DNA of 64,000 bases from Quadrisphaera sp. INWT6 (GCF_015390235.1 NZ_VUOH01000001.1:806001-870000), one strand, 5' to 3'; numbered from the stretch's first letter, positions 43,097 through 53,093 are shown. Numbers and translations: made by a program. Notes: generated by a model from the letters alone, not told the origin.

Positions 43097-45510
43097 TCAG
43101 CTGAGGTGGTGGGGCTGCACCGGGTCCTTGTGGTGGTCGCCCACCGGGGCGCCGCCGCCGTCGGCCGCGGGGCCGCCCGACGCCGCGGCCGAGCGGCGCA
43201 GCGTGATGACGACGCCCTTCGACGTCGGCGTCCCGCTGTGCTCGGCCGTGGAGTCGAGCGGCACGAGCGCGTTCGTCTCGGGGTAGTACGCCGCCGCGCA
43301 CCCGCGGGGGGTGTCGTAGACGACCACCCGGAAGCTGGGGGCCACGCGCTCGACGTCGTCCTCCCAGACCCCCACGAGGTCGACCAGGTCGCCGTCGGCC
43401 AGGCCGCGCTCGCGGGCGTCGTCGGCGTTCACGAACACCACGCGCCGGCCCTGGTGGATGCCGCGGTAGCGGTCGTCCAGGCCGTAGATCGTGGTGTTGT
43501 ACTGGTCGTGGCTGCGCATCGTCTGCAGCACCAGCTCGTCGTCGCCGACGGTCAGCACCTCCAGCGGCACGGCCGTGAAGACGGCGCGGCCGTCGGGCAG
43601 GTCGAAGGTGCGGGAGTCGCGCGGGGGGTGCGGCAGCTGGAAGCCGCCGGGGCGGCGGACCTTGGCGTCGTAGTCGTCGCAGCCCGGCACCACCCTCGCG
43701 ATGTGGTGGCGGACGGTCGAGTAGTCCTGCGCGAAGCCGGCCCAGTCGATGGCGCCGGTGGTGTCGTCGCGGTCGCGCAGCGTCGCGGCGGCGATGCCGG
43801 AGACGATCGAGACCTCCGAGAGCACCCCGGGTGCCGGCGGCGCGAGGCGGCCGCGGCTGGCGTGGACCATCGACATCGAGTCCTCGACGGTGACGAACTG
43901 CTCGCGCACCTGGGGGCCGGCGCCGCGGGAGTCGCGCTCGTGCGGCCCAGCGTCGGCAGGACGATCGCGGTCTCGCCCGCGACGGCGTGCGAGCGGTTCA
44001 GCTTGGTGGAGACCTGCACGGTCATCGCGCACCTCTCCAGGGCGCGCTCGGTGGCGGCGGTGTCGGGCGCGGCCTGCAGGAAGTTGCCGCCCATGCCCAT
44101 GAAGAACCTGACGTGCCCGTCGCGCATGCCGCGGATGGTGTCGACGACGTCGTGCCCGTGCTCGCGCGGCGGCTCGAAGCCGAACTCGTCGCGCAGCCGG
44201 TCGAGGAAGTGCTGCGGGGGCCGCTCCCAGATGCCCATGGTGCGGTCGCCCTGGACGTTGGAGTGGCCGCGGACCGGGCACAGCCCGAGCCGGGGACGCC
44301 GATGGCGCCGGTGGCAAGGTGGAGGTTGGTGATCTCCTTGATGGTGCCGACGGCGTTCTTGTGCTGGGTGATGCCCATCGCCCAGCAGGTGATGAACCGC
44401 GGGGAGGCGACGACGAGCGCCGTGGCCTCGTCGAGCTGCGCGCGCGTCAGTCCCGTGGCGCTGAGCACGTCGGCGACGTCGAGCCGGCGCACGTGCTCGG
44501 CCCAGGCCTCGAAGCCGGAGGTGCGCTCCTCGACGAAGGCGCGGTCGATGCGCCCGGCCTCGAGGACGGCGCGCCCGAACCACTGGAACAGGGCCAGGTC
44601 GCCGTTGGAGCGGATCGGCAGGTGCAGGTCGGACAGGCGCTCGCCGATGAGCATGCCCTTGGGGTCTGGGGGTTCTTGAAGCCCATCAGCCCGGCCTCGG
44701 GCAGCGGGTTGACCGAGATGATCTTCGCGCCGCCCTTCTTCGCCGTCTCCAGCGCCGAGAGCATCCGCGGGTGGTTGGTGCCCGGGTTCTGCCCGGCCAC
44801 GATGATCAGGTCGGTGTCGTAGAAGTCCTCGAGGTGCACGCTGCCCTTGCCGATGCCGATCGTCTGCGCGAGGGCCACCGACGTCGACTCGTGGCACATG
44901 TTGGAGCAGTCGGGCAGGTTGTTGGTGCCGTAGGCCCGCACGAACAGCTGGTAGGCGAACGCGGCCTCGTTCGAGGTGCGCCCGGAGGTGTAGAACGCCG
45001 CGGCGTCGGGCGTCGGCAGGGACCGGAGCTGCTCGGCGATGAGGGTGAAGGCCTCGTCGTAGCTGATGGGCTCGTAGTGGTCGGACCCCGGGCGGCGGAC
45101 CACGGGCTCGGTGAGGCGGCCCTGCTGGCCGAGCCAGTAGTCGGTGCGGCCGGCGAGGTCGGTCAGGGTGTGGCTGGCCCAGAACTCGCGGGTGACGCGG
45201 CGGCGGGTGGCCTCCTCGGCCACGGCCTTGGCGCCGTTCTCGCAGAACTCCGCGGCGTGGCGGTGCTCGGGGTCGGGGTCCGGCAGGCGCAGCCCTGGCA
45301 GTCGAAGCCGTCGACCTGGTTCAGCTTGAGCAGGGTCTGCGCGGTGCGCAGCGGGCCCATCTGCTCGACGCCGTGCCGCAGGGCGACGGCGACCGCGGTG
45401 GCCCCCGCGGCCGCGTGGTGCGGCGGGGTGACCCTCAGGCGCGCGTCGTCGACGTCCTCCACCGGGGCGCCGGTGCGCACGGGGATGGGCCAGGGGAGCT
45501 TCGTCGCCAC
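43097..45510 (-). pseudogene. FdhF/YdeP-type molybdopterin oxidoreductase alpha subunit with four frame breaks
   Basis: Segments in different frames assemble into one colinear YdeP-like protein. In order: LLKLNQVDGFDCQGCA from GTG 45510; FCENGAKAVAEEATRRRVTR; GQNPGTNHPRMLSALETAKK; FITCWAMGITQHKNAVGTIK; GHSNVQGDRTMGIWERPPQH; FFMGMGGNFLQAAPDT; and a molydopterin-dinucleotide-binding C-domain (LQTMRSHDQYNTTIYGLDDR). Breaks lie near 45285, 44668, 44289 and 43942, and each is repaired by one added base. 2414+4 bases gives exactly 806 codons. The family is formate-dehydrogenase-like with unproven substrate. An fdhD gene is not present in the window. Four deletions in an otherwise well conserved gene point to sequence error, but real decay cannot be excluded. 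Confidence 0.82.
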
Positions 45511-45622
45511 GGCCCGACACTACGGCGCGGTGATCGCCGTCCGCATCCCCTCCGACGGCTCTGATCCATCAGTCGTGGGGTCAGATGGTGTCACTGCGCG
45601 TCGATGGCTGGTGACTCCGCGG

Positions 45623-45681
45623 GCCGGACGTCCATGATCACGGTCGGGAGCAGCGTCCTGCCGTGATCATGGGCGTCCGGC
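45623..45681. repeat. TGATCA-family palindrome, 21-bp arms
   Basis: Arms 45623-45643 and 45661-45681 match at 20 of 21 positions around a 17-base loop. Each carries a GCCGGACG flank and a CCATGATCACGG-type core. It lies between the start of the molybdopterin enzyme gene and the end of the GH130 gene, both on the minus strand, so it may end the glycan operon transcript. Confidence 0.75.
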
Positions 45682-45704
45682 ACCCACCCCTGTCAGCCCC
45701 CCGT

Positions 45705-45768
45705 CCGCACCCTCCGCGGAGGGTGCGGCTCAGACGGGGGTCGGGAGCGCACCCTCCGCAGAGGGTGC
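45705..45768. repeat. Two GCACCCT/AGGGTGC palindromes at the GH130 3' end (family 2)
   Basis: GCACCCTCCGCGGAGGGTGC (45707-45726, with one further pair on each side) is perfect and ends 3 bp before the GH130 stop codon. GCACCCTCCGCAGAGGGTGC (45749-45768) differs by one base and lies inside the last codons of GH130. Similar hairpins occur at 683-726 and 53159-53180. Termination is plausible for the first copy. Confidence 0.7.
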
Positions 45769-46733
45769 GGGAAGGGCGGAGGAGCCGAAGCGCTCACCGG
45801 CGGGAGCCACGGCCACGCCGAGCGTCGAGTCGGACTGCCCGTAGTACGCGAACCACGAGCCCTGGAACTGCACCAGCCCCTCCACGAACGTCACGTTGGA
45901 GACGAGCCCGTGCTGCTCCTCGGCCGTCCGCGGCTCCAGCCACGGCTCGTCGAGCCTGGCCACGAGGCGCGTCGGGTCGGCCGGGTCGAACAGCGCCTGC
46001 CCGCAGACGTAGCGCACGCCCCCTCGGGCAGCTTCACCGCGCGTTGTAGACCAGGCAGATGAGCCCGTTGTCGAGCAGCACCGGCGGCGGGCCGACCTCC
46101 ACGAGGAACTCCGACCACGTGCCCGGCTCCGGCTCCAGCACCGGCTTCTCCGAGACGAGCCGCCAGTGCAGGAGGTCGTCGGACTCCGCGAGGTAGATCG
46201 ACCCTCGCCCACGTACATGAGCCAGCGCCCGTCCACCTTCGTCGGCAGGATGCCGCCGGCCTTGGTCCACGGCCCGGTGGGCCCGCCCTCGTGCCCGGCG
46301 AAGCTGTTCAGCTCGGGCAGCACCACGCCGTGGCGCTCCCACGTGCGCAGGTCGGTCGACGTCGCGAGGCACAGCAGCGCCCGCTCGCCGTCGTAGGCGC
46401 TGTAGGTGAGGTAGTACGTGCCGTCGACCTCGGTGACGCGCGGTCCTCGACGCCGTGCACCTCGTGGGGCTCGACGGGGGAGAAGACCGGGGCGGGGTCG
46501 CAGGTGAAGGTCACGCCGTCGCGGCTGCGGGCCAGGCCCACGTGGCTGACGACGTCGTCGGCGTGCGCCCGGTAGAGCAGCACGACCTCCTGGCCGTCGG
46601 CGCCCTCGAACCCTTCGACGACCAGCGCCGCCGGGTTGTAGACGCTGCCCGACTCCCACGTGGTGCCGCGCGGGCCGAGGACCGGGTTGGAGGCGTGCGG
46701 GGCGAACGGGCCGAGGGGGAAGGTCGCGCTCAT
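45730..46733 (-). pseudogene. Glycoside hydrolase family 130 (mannosyl phosphorylase-type), frame-broken
   Basis: Start ATG 46733 with AGAGGAA upstream. Pieces read in order: GPFAPHASNPVLGPRGTTWE, SVYNPAALVVEGFEG, VVLLYRAHADDVVSHVGLAR; then VTEVDGTYYLTYSAYDG; then SIYLAESDDLLHWRLVSEKP and FLVEVGPPPVLLDNGLICLV; finally VRYVCGQALFDPADPTRLVA and HGLVSNVTFVEGLVQFQGSW. This is the five-bladed propeller of GH130, whose members phosphorolyse or hydrolyse beta-mannosides. Breaks lie near 46440, 46205 and twice in 46025-46055; 1004+4 bases gives 336 codons. Last gene of the ABC-transporter operon, 27 bp after the secreted protein gene. The substrate is probably an imported manno-oligosaccharide. Confidence 0.8.
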
Positions 46734-46760
46734 CGGGTGGTTCCTCTCAGTCAACGGGTG

Positions 46761-48825
46761 TCAGGGGATCAGCGGGGCGGAGACGGTGGTCGAGGCGCCG
46801 CCGTCGGCCGAGGTGAGGGTCAGCGAGGCGGTCTGCGGCGCCAGCAGCACCGCGTCGAGCGAGGCCGGGCCGGCGTCCGCGGACCCGGTCGACGTGACCA
46901 CCAGCGCGTCGGCGCCCTCGGGCACCGCGACGGCCGAGGGGCAGCGCGCGCAGCGAGCCGGGGCCCTCGGAGACCCCCTGCTCGACGCCCGCGAGGTCGA
47001 CGTCGCCGAGCGGCGTGCTCGCACCGGTGTCGGCGTCGAGCGCCGCCACGGTCAGCCGAGGCGCCGGGGCGCCCGTAGTACCCGCGAGGTCCACGACGAC
47101 GGACGCCCACCGGGGCGCGTCGCCACCGCTCGCCGGGAGCGCCAGCCGGGTGGCGGCACCGGCCGGCAGCGAGCGGTACGCGCCGCTGAACCACTGCGCC
47201 TCGCCGGTCCAGGCCTTCCCCTCGGGCAGCACGACGGCGCTGCCGTCGGCTGTCCCGTCAGAGGCCGCCCCGACCGACGGCGTGCCGGCCTCGCCCTCGA
47301 CCACCTGCAGCCCGGACCTCGCGGTCACGCGGGTCTGCTGGGTGGCGATGGCGGCGGCCTCCGGGTGCTCGTCGAGCGCGAGCGCCGCGAGGAGCCCGTG
47401 GATCGTCGACTCCGCCCCCGAGTTCTCGTTCACCGACCGGTCGGCGTTGACGCCGTCGTTGGTGACGCCGGTCGCCGGGTCGTAGACCGGCACGCCGGCG
47501 GGGTTGGCGCCGAAGAACCAGGCCCCCGCCGCGCCCGCGAGCTGCTGGTCGCCGGTGGCGGCGAGCACCGCCTGCAGGCGGGCGTCGGCGCCGTAGGCGA
47601 TCTGCGAGGTGTCCACGGGCGCCGGCGCCCACGAGTTGTCGGGCCCGCCGGAGGCGAGCAGCAGCGGCGTGAACACCGAGGCGTCGTCGACGGCGGGGGA
47701 GAGCAGCGCCGGGTCGCCCAGGGCCTCGGACGCCGCAGCCAGCGCCGTCGGCATCTGGGCGCCCCAGGCGTGCCACTGGGCGCGCGAGCCGGTCCAGGGC
47801 AGCACCGCGCCGAACGGGTACGTCGGCACCTGCGACCCACCGACGTCGGTCGTGGTCGGCGTCCCCATCGCGGCGACGCCCTCGGCGTACCGCGCCAGCG
47901 CCGTCCGCGCCCGCTCGCCGGTGGGTCCGGCCGCGTCGCCGCCGCCGGCCTCCACGAACGCCGCCAGGCCGAGCACGGCCTCGCTCGTCGCGTCGGCGCC
48001 ACCGGCGACGAGCCACGCCGGGACGCGGTCTCCGTCGGAGACCTCCCACTGCCCGTACCGGCCGAGGCTCTGGCGGTCGAGGGCGTCGAGCGACAGGTCC
48101 ACCCGCTGCGCCAGGAACGCCGCGAACTCGCGGTCACCGGCGTCGTCGGAGGCGGCGAAGGCCGCGTACCCCTCGCCGAGCGCCCACACCGTGCGGGCCA
48201 GCCAGTACGACTCCGCGGAGTCGCTCGGGTCGGGCAGCTCCACGGGTTCCGCGCTCGGGTTGAGCACGCCGTCGGGCTGCATCCAGAGGATGACGTTCCC
48301 GGCGTCGGGGCCGGAGTCGACCTGCAGGTAGGTCGCGCCGCGCAGCAGCTCGTAGGCCTGCTCGCGGCTGGCCTCGTCACCGGTCGCCCGCCAGTGGCGG
48401 GTGAAGGCGACGGCGGCGCGGGTGACGTCGTCGGCGTTGAAGGCGCCCTGCGTCCAGTGGCCGGTGGCCGGGTCGAGGTCGCCGCCGCCGAGGAGGTCCC
48501 AGCCGTCCTTCGACGTGACGCCCGCTCGGGGCGCGGTGCCCGCCGGCTCGGCGTAGGTCCACAGCGCGCCGACCTCGGGCTCCTCGGCCAACCGGTAGGT
48601 GGAGTGCCCGGCCTGGGCCGGCGGGGCCACCCGCGTGGTGAGCGTGGTCAGGTGGCCGGTGTTCGCCAGCCGCTGCGTGCTCGTGGTCGCCGCCGGCGAG
48701 CTGGCAGCAGCCGCTGCGGTGGGGGCTGCGGCGGCGGGAGCGGCGACCGCTCCCGCGCCGAGCACCAGCGCGGCGGTGACGGCGGCCGCGCGCGTCGTCG
48801 TCCTGCGAGAGGTGGGGTGCGCCAT
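46761..48825 (-). pseudogene. Secreted six-hairpin-like glycosidase candidate, frame-broken near the C-terminus
   Basis: Start ATG 48825, overlapping the permease stop by one base. A Sec-type signal peptide (TRAAAVTAALVLGAGAVAAP) precedes an alpha-helical domain with recurring Trp/Gly blocks: GALWTYAEPAG, DVTRAAVAFTRHWRATGDEA, YWLARTVWALGEGYAAF, PFGAVLPWTGSRAQWHAWGA and SVNENSGAESTIHGLLAALA. These look like an (alpha/alpha)6 barrel. A C-terminal beta domain follows. Near 46938 one base must be removed to reach the natural end (VPEGADALVVTSTGSADAGP); 2064 bp then gives 688 codons. I cannot name a GH family with confidence. Operon position indicates extracellular processing of the glycan later imported and cut by GH130. 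Confidence 0.7.
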
Positions 48826-49697
48826 CAGCCCTTCACCCCCGCGGAGAGGTTGGTGGCGGTGAAGTGCCGCTGGAACAGCAGGAACAGGCCGACGGCGGGG
48901 GCGGCGAGCACCACCGAGCCGGCGAGCACTGCGCCGTAGGGGTTCGACGTCGTGGCGGCCACGTTGGCCGTGTAGTTGGCCAGGGCCACGGCGAGCGGTT
49001 GCATGTCAGCCTCCTTGGTGACGAGGAAGGGCCAGAGGAACTCGTTCCACGGGCCGATGAAGGTCAGCAGGACGACGGTCAGCAGGGCGGGGCGCACCAG
49101 CGGCAGCGCCACAGACCACAGCACCCGAAGCTCTGAGGCTCCGTCGATGCGGGCCGCGGAGAACAGGTCGGGCGGCAGCTGCAGGAAGAACTGCCGGAAG
49201 ACGAACACCGCCGTGGTGTTCACCAGGAACGGCAGCACCATGCCGAGGTAGGAGTCGGCCAGGCCGTAGGTGCGCACGGTGAGCACGTACAGCGGGATGG
49301 TCAGCAGCTGGAACGGGATGACCTGCACCAGCAGCACCATCGCGAACAGCGTGCCGCGCCCGCGGAACTGCAGGACGGCGAGGGCGTACCCCGCCAGGAC
49401 CCCGAACACCAGAGTGCCGAGGATCGCGCCGCCGGTGATGACGCCGGAGTTCAGCAGGGTGCGCCACAGGTCGACGGAGCCGTCGATGGCGGCGTAGTTG
49501 GCGGTCGTCAGGCCGCCGGAGGGGACGAGCCCGCTCAGCGACGTGTCCGGCTCGGCCTGCAGCGAGCCGATCACCATCAGGTAGAAGGGCAGCAGGAAGG
49601 CCAGCGCGCCGAGCGTCAGGACGGCGGGCACGAGCCACCGAGACGCCCCCTTCGGCCTCCGCTCCAGCTCCTCGCGGACGGGGGTGGTGGCGCTCAC
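48825..49697 (-). CDS. Carbohydrate ABC transporter permease (MalG-like)
   Basis: 290 residues with six helices. The EAA loop that contacts the ATPase reads AARIDGASELRVLWSVALPL near residue 185, and the C-terminus is the usual FNLSAGVKG-type end (NLSAGVKG). Start GTG 49697 overlaps the preceding permease stop by 4 bp. No ATPase gene is in this operon, so a shared MsmX-like ATPase encoded elsewhere is probably used, as is common for actinobacterial sugar importers. Confidence 0.92.
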   Translation of the reverse strand: MSATTPVREELERRPKGASRWLVPAVLTLGALAFLLPFYLMVIGSLQAEPDTSLSGLVPSGGLTTANYAAIDGSVDLWRTLLNSGVITGGAILGTLVFGVLAGYALAVLQFRGRGTLFAMVLLVQVIPFQLLTIPLYVLTVRTYGLADSYLGMVLPFLVNTTAVFVFRQFFLQLPPDLFSAARIDGASELRVLWSVALPLVRPALLTVVLLTFIGPWNEFLWPFLVTKEADMQPLAVALANYTANVAATTSNPYGAVLAGSVVLAAPAVGLFLLFQRHFTATNLSAGVKG

Positions 49698-50674
49698 GAC
49701 TCACTCCTCAGCAGTCGGCGGTTCAGGAGGACCAGCAGCCCGACGCAGACCACCAGCACGATGCCCAGCGCGGAGGCGGTGTCGGGGTTCCCCTGCTCGA
49801 TGCCCAGCTGGTACATCAGCAGCACCGGCGACGTCGACGCGCCGTCCGGGCCGCCGCCGCCGGTGAGCAGGTAGGGCTCGGTGAAGAGGTTCGCGCCGGT
49901 GATGGTGGCCAGGACGACCACGAGGGCCGTCGTCGTCCGCACGCCCGGGACGGTCACGGTGGAGAACTGCCGGACGCGTCCGGCGCCGTCCATCGAGGCG
50001 GCCTCGTAGAGGTCCTTGCTGACGTTCTGCAGCGCTGCGAGGTACAGCAGCACGAAGAACCCCAGCTGCTTCCACGCCACGAAGCCGGCGATGCTCGGCA
50101 TCGCGAGCGAGCTGTTGACCAGCCACGACGGCTGCGGTGCGAGCGGGCCGAGCAGGGAGTTGACCACCCCGTCACCGCCCAGCAGGAACAGCCAGACGCC
50201 CACCAGCGCGACACTCGCCGTCACGTACGGCACGTAGAACGCGACGCGGAAGAAGGTGCGGCCGCGCGCCGCGCGGTTCAGGGCCACCGCGAGCACCAGC
50301 GCCAGCGCCACGGTCAGCGGCACGTTGATGACGAGGAACACCGCGATGTTGAGGAAGGCCTGGTGCACGGCCGGGTCGGTGAGCACCTGCCGGTAGTTCT
50401 CGAACCCCACGTACGGGTGGTCGACCTCGACGCCGGGCGCGGAGAAGAACCAGTCGTGGACGCTCATCCACGCGGCGAGCACCACCGGGTAGGCGAAGAC
50501 CGCGACGAGGAAGACGGCGTACGGCAGCGCCAGCAGGGTGCCGATGGGGTGGCGGCCGAACGCCCGCTGCAGGCCGGTGAGGCCCTTGCGCGGCGGGTGT
50601 CCGTCCGATCCGCTCGCCGTCTTCGGGCGTGAGCCGTCGGTGGCGGCCGGGCGTGCCGGGGTGACGGCGCTCAT
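49694..50674 (-). CDS. Carbohydrate ABC transporter permease (MalF-like)
   Basis: 326 residues. After a basic, polar N-tail of about 40 residues come six helices with IGTLLALPYAVFLVAVFAYP, YVGFENYRQVLTDPAVHQAF and the EAA loop YEAASMDGAGRVRQFSTVTV. It forms the heterodimeric channel with the MalG-like protein. ATG 50674 overlaps the binding-protein stop by one base, so the operon is tightly coupled. Confidence 0.92.
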   Translation of the reverse strand: MSAVTPARPAATDGSRPKTASGSDGHPPRKGLTGLQRAFGRHPIGTLLALPYAVFLVAVFAYPVVLAAWMSVHDWFFSAPGVEVDHPYVGFENYRQVLTDPAVHQAFLNIAVFLVINVPLTVALALVLAVALNRAARGRTFFRVAFYVPYVTASVALVGVWLFLLGGDGVVNSLLGPLAPQPSWLVNSSLAMPSIAGFVAWKQLGFFVLLYLAALQNVSKDLYEAASMDGAGRVRQFSTVTVPGVRTTTALVVVLATITGANLFTEPYLLTGGGGPDGASTSPVLLMYQLGIEQGNPDTASALGIVLVVCVGLLVLLNRRLLRSES

Positions 50675-51966
50675 CACGGCACCTCCAGGAGGTGCTGGAC
50701 CTCGGCGTCGGCGTCGGCCAGCGCGGACTCGACGGGCTCCGTGCCGAAGATGACCGAGCCCGTCCAGGCGTTGCGGACGTCCTGCCAGATCTCGACGGAG
50801 TTCTGCACGTTGGGCACCTCCACGGTGCGGGCCGCCTGCTGCGCGAACGGCGCGTACGGCGCGCCGTCGGCGCTGGCGAACCAGTCGGCGTAGGTCTGCG
50901 CCACGTCGGCGCGCAGGGGCATCTGCCCGGTCTCGGTGAGCAGGGCGCGGTCGGCGTCGGCGCTGGTGGAGGCCTGGAGGAAGTCCCAGGCCGTCGCCTG
51001 GTTCTGGCAGGCGACCGGCAGCGACACGTTCTTGGCGTCGGAGAAGGTGTGGACCTCCTCGGCCGGCAGCCCGTCCGGGGTCGGCACGGGGACGACGCCC
51101 CAGTCGACGTCGTCGCCGTAGACCGAGACGGCCCACGGGCCGACGATCGCCATGGCGGCCTTGCCGTCGGCGAAGGAGTCGCCGGTGTAGGCCTCCTGCG
51201 GCGAGAGGCCCTGCGCGTACATCTGCCGCCAGAAGCCGGCGGCCTCCAGGGCGGCGGGGGAGTCGACGAGCGCCTCGCCGTCCTCCACCAGCTGCTGGCC
51301 GCCGCTCGCGGCGGCGTACAGCGGGTAGAGGTCGAACCACGACTGGAAGAACTGGCTGGCCGGCGAGGGCCAGATCGCGGCCTGTGCGGCGCCTGAGCCG
51401 ACGATGGCCTCCGAGGCGGCCAGCACGTCGTCGTAGGTGAGGAGCTGCGGGGCGTCGGGGTCGAGCCCGGCCTTCGCGAACAGCTCCTTGTTGTAGATGA
51501 TCATCACCGGGTTCGACTTCCACGGCAGCTGGTAGAAGTGCCCGTCGGGGGAGCGGTACTGCGCGGCGGCCTCGCCGGTGCGCTGCGTGACGTAGTCGTC
51601 TCCGCCCGGCATCGTGTCGAGGGGCACGAGCCCGCCCTGCTTCACGAACTGCGGCACCGCCGCCGGCGAGGTGTTGTAGATCAGGCAGGGCGTGGTGCCC
51701 GCCGCGATCGCCGCGCCGATGACCTCCTCGGAGGACTTGCCGGCGGGGATCTGCTGCGCGGTCACCTGCTGGTCGGGGTTGGCGGCGTTCCAGGCGGCCA
51801 CCCGCTCCTCGCCCCAGGCGACCTCCTGCTCGTTGTTGGACAGCCAGATGGTGATCGGGCCGCGCCCCTGGGGGTCTCCGGGGCCCTGCCCACCGCCGCA
51901 GGCGGCGGTCGTGGCCGTCAGCAGAGCTGCCGCGGCCACCGCCGTCCATCGCGCGCTGGTCCTCAT
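50674..51966 (-). CDS. Sugar ABC transporter substrate-binding lipoprotein
   Basis: 430 residues. Lipoprotein signal with lipobox LLTATTAAC (Cys near residue 23), then a family-1 extracellular binding fold: ITIWLSNNEQEVAWGEERVA, WKSNPVMIIYNKELFAKAGL, FADGKAAMAIVGPWAVSVYG and WQDVRNAWTG near the end. It captures an oligosaccharide outside the membrane for the two permeases. ATG 51966. 75 bp separate it from the LacI gene upstream, with no obvious operator, so it is probably transcribed from the lacI promoter. Confidence 0.93.
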   Translation of the reverse strand: MRTSARWTAVAAAALLTATTAACGGGQGPGDPQGRGPITIWLSNNEQEVAWGEERVAAWNAANPDQQVTAQQIPAGKSSEEVIGAAIAAGTTPCLIYNTSPAAVPQFVKQGGLVPLDTMPGGDDYVTQRTGEAAAQYRSPDGHFYQLPWKSNPVMIIYNKELFAKAGLDPDAPQLLTYDDVLAASEAIVGSGAAQAAIWPSPASQFFQSWFDLYPLYAAASGGQQLVEDGEALVDSPAALEAAGFWRQMYAQGLSPQEAYTGDSFADGKAAMAIVGPWAVSVYGDDVDWGVVPVPTPDGLPAEEVHTFSDAKNVSLPVACQNQATAWDFLQASTSADADRALLTETGQMPLRADVAQTYADWFASADGAPYAPFAQQAARTVEVPNVQNSVEIWQDVRNAWTGSVIFGTEPVESALADADAEVQHLLEVP

Positions 51967-52041
51967 GCGTCCTCCTCGTCGAGGGTCGTCGTGGCGTGCT
52001 CCCGCGCGTCCGCGGGGCGGCGCACGGGTGGATCGTGGTGC

Positions 52042-53085
52042 TCAGGCGGGTGGGGTGCCCGTCGAGGCGCGGACCACCAGCTGCGCCGCCGGCAGGTCGA
52101 CGTCGGGCCGTTCCCCGCCGCCCCCGACCAGGTCGAGCAGGGCGTCTGCCGCGGCGCGCCCCCAGGCGAGGGCGTCGCTGCGCACGGTGGTCAGCGCGGG
52201 CGTCAGGTGAGCGGCGAGCACGGCGTCGTCGAAGCCCGTGACCGACACGTCGTGCGGTACGCGGACCCCGGCCCGGGCCAGGACCGCCAGCACGGCGGTG
52301 GCCATGAGGTCACCCCCCGCGACGATCGCGGTGGGCACCTCGCCGCTGCCTCGGGTCGCGCGGTCGGCCAGCCAGCTGCGGGCCGCGGCGGCGCCGCTGG
52401 CGGGGGAGAAGTCGCCGTCGTAGACCACCGGCTCGGGCAGGCCCCGCGCGGCCGCGGCTTCGCGGAACGCCTCGAGCCTGTCGACGCCGTGCACCAGCTG
52501 CTGCGAGCCGGTCACGTGCGCCAGGCGTCGGTGGCCCAGGTCGGCCAGGTGGTCGACGACGGCGCGGACGCCGCTGCGGTCGTCGAGGGCGACCTGCGGC
52601 AGGGCGCTGCCCCGCTGGTGCCCCACGGCGAGGGCCGGCAGGCCCAGGCCCTCGAGCAGGGCCGGGCGTGCGTCGTCGACCCGCAGATCGGTCAGCAGCG
52701 CGCCGTCGACCCGGCCCGCTGCCAGGCGGCGGTACGCCTCGCGCTCGTGCTCGGGGTCGGAGACGACGTGCAGCACGAGCGCCTGGCCCCGCGGCGACAG
52801 CGCCGCCTCGACGCCGGCGATGAAGGGCGCGAAGAACGGGTCGGCGCCCAGGTGCTCGGGCTCGCGGGCGAGCACGAGGCCCAGGGCGTCGGCGCGGTGC
52901 GTGGACAGGCTGCGGGCCCGGGCGCTCGGCACCCAGTCGAGGCGGGCGGCGGCGGCCAGGACGCGCTCGCGGGTGGTGCTGGCGACGGGCCCGTGGCCGC
53001 TGAGGGCGAGGGAGACGGTGCCCTTGGAGACCCCTGCCTCACGGGCGACGTCGGCGATCGTCGCCTTGGCGCTGCGCTGTGCCAC
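52042..53085 (-). CDS. LacI family transcriptional regulator of the glycan operon
   Basis: 347 residues from GTG 53085. The helix-turn-helix and hinge read TIADVAREAGVSKGTVSLAL and VLAAAARLDWVPSARARSLS, followed by a periplasmic-binding-like sensor domain (ADALGLVLAREPEHLGADPF, VTGFDDAVLAAHLTPALTTV). Two identical 16-bp dyads directly upstream are its likely operators. It is first in the operon, so it would repress itself and the transporter, secreted enzyme and GH130 genes until an oligosaccharide is present. Confidence 0.92.
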   Translation of the reverse strand: MAQRSAKATIADVAREAGVSKGTVSLALSGHGPVASTTRERVLAAAARLDWVPSARARSLSTHRADALGLVLAREPEHLGADPFFAPFIAGVEAALSPRGQALVLHVVSDPEHEREAYRRLAAGRVDGALLTDLRVDDARPALLEGLGLPALAVGHQRGSALPQVALDDRSGVRAVVDHLADLGHRRLAHVTGSQQLVHGVDRLEAFREAAAARGLPEPVVYDGDFSPASGAAAARSWLADRATRGSGEVPTAIVAGGDLMATAVLAVLARAGVRVPHDVSVTGFDDAVLAAHLTPALTTVRSDALAWGRAAADALLDLVGGGGERPDVDLPAAQLVVRASTGTPPA

Positions 53086-53093
53086 GTCGGGAA

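Noticed and set aside
19679..46945. Programmed ribosomal frameshifting as explanation for the broken frames
   Set aside because: The sites share no slippery motif or downstream structure, both insertions and deletions occur, and unrelated genes are affected. Sequence error fits better.
50674..51966. A missing ATPase gene hidden in the sugar operon
   Set aside because: All frames between the binding protein and GH130 are accounted for, and none carries Walker motifs. A shared ATPase elsewhere is normal for this transporter class.
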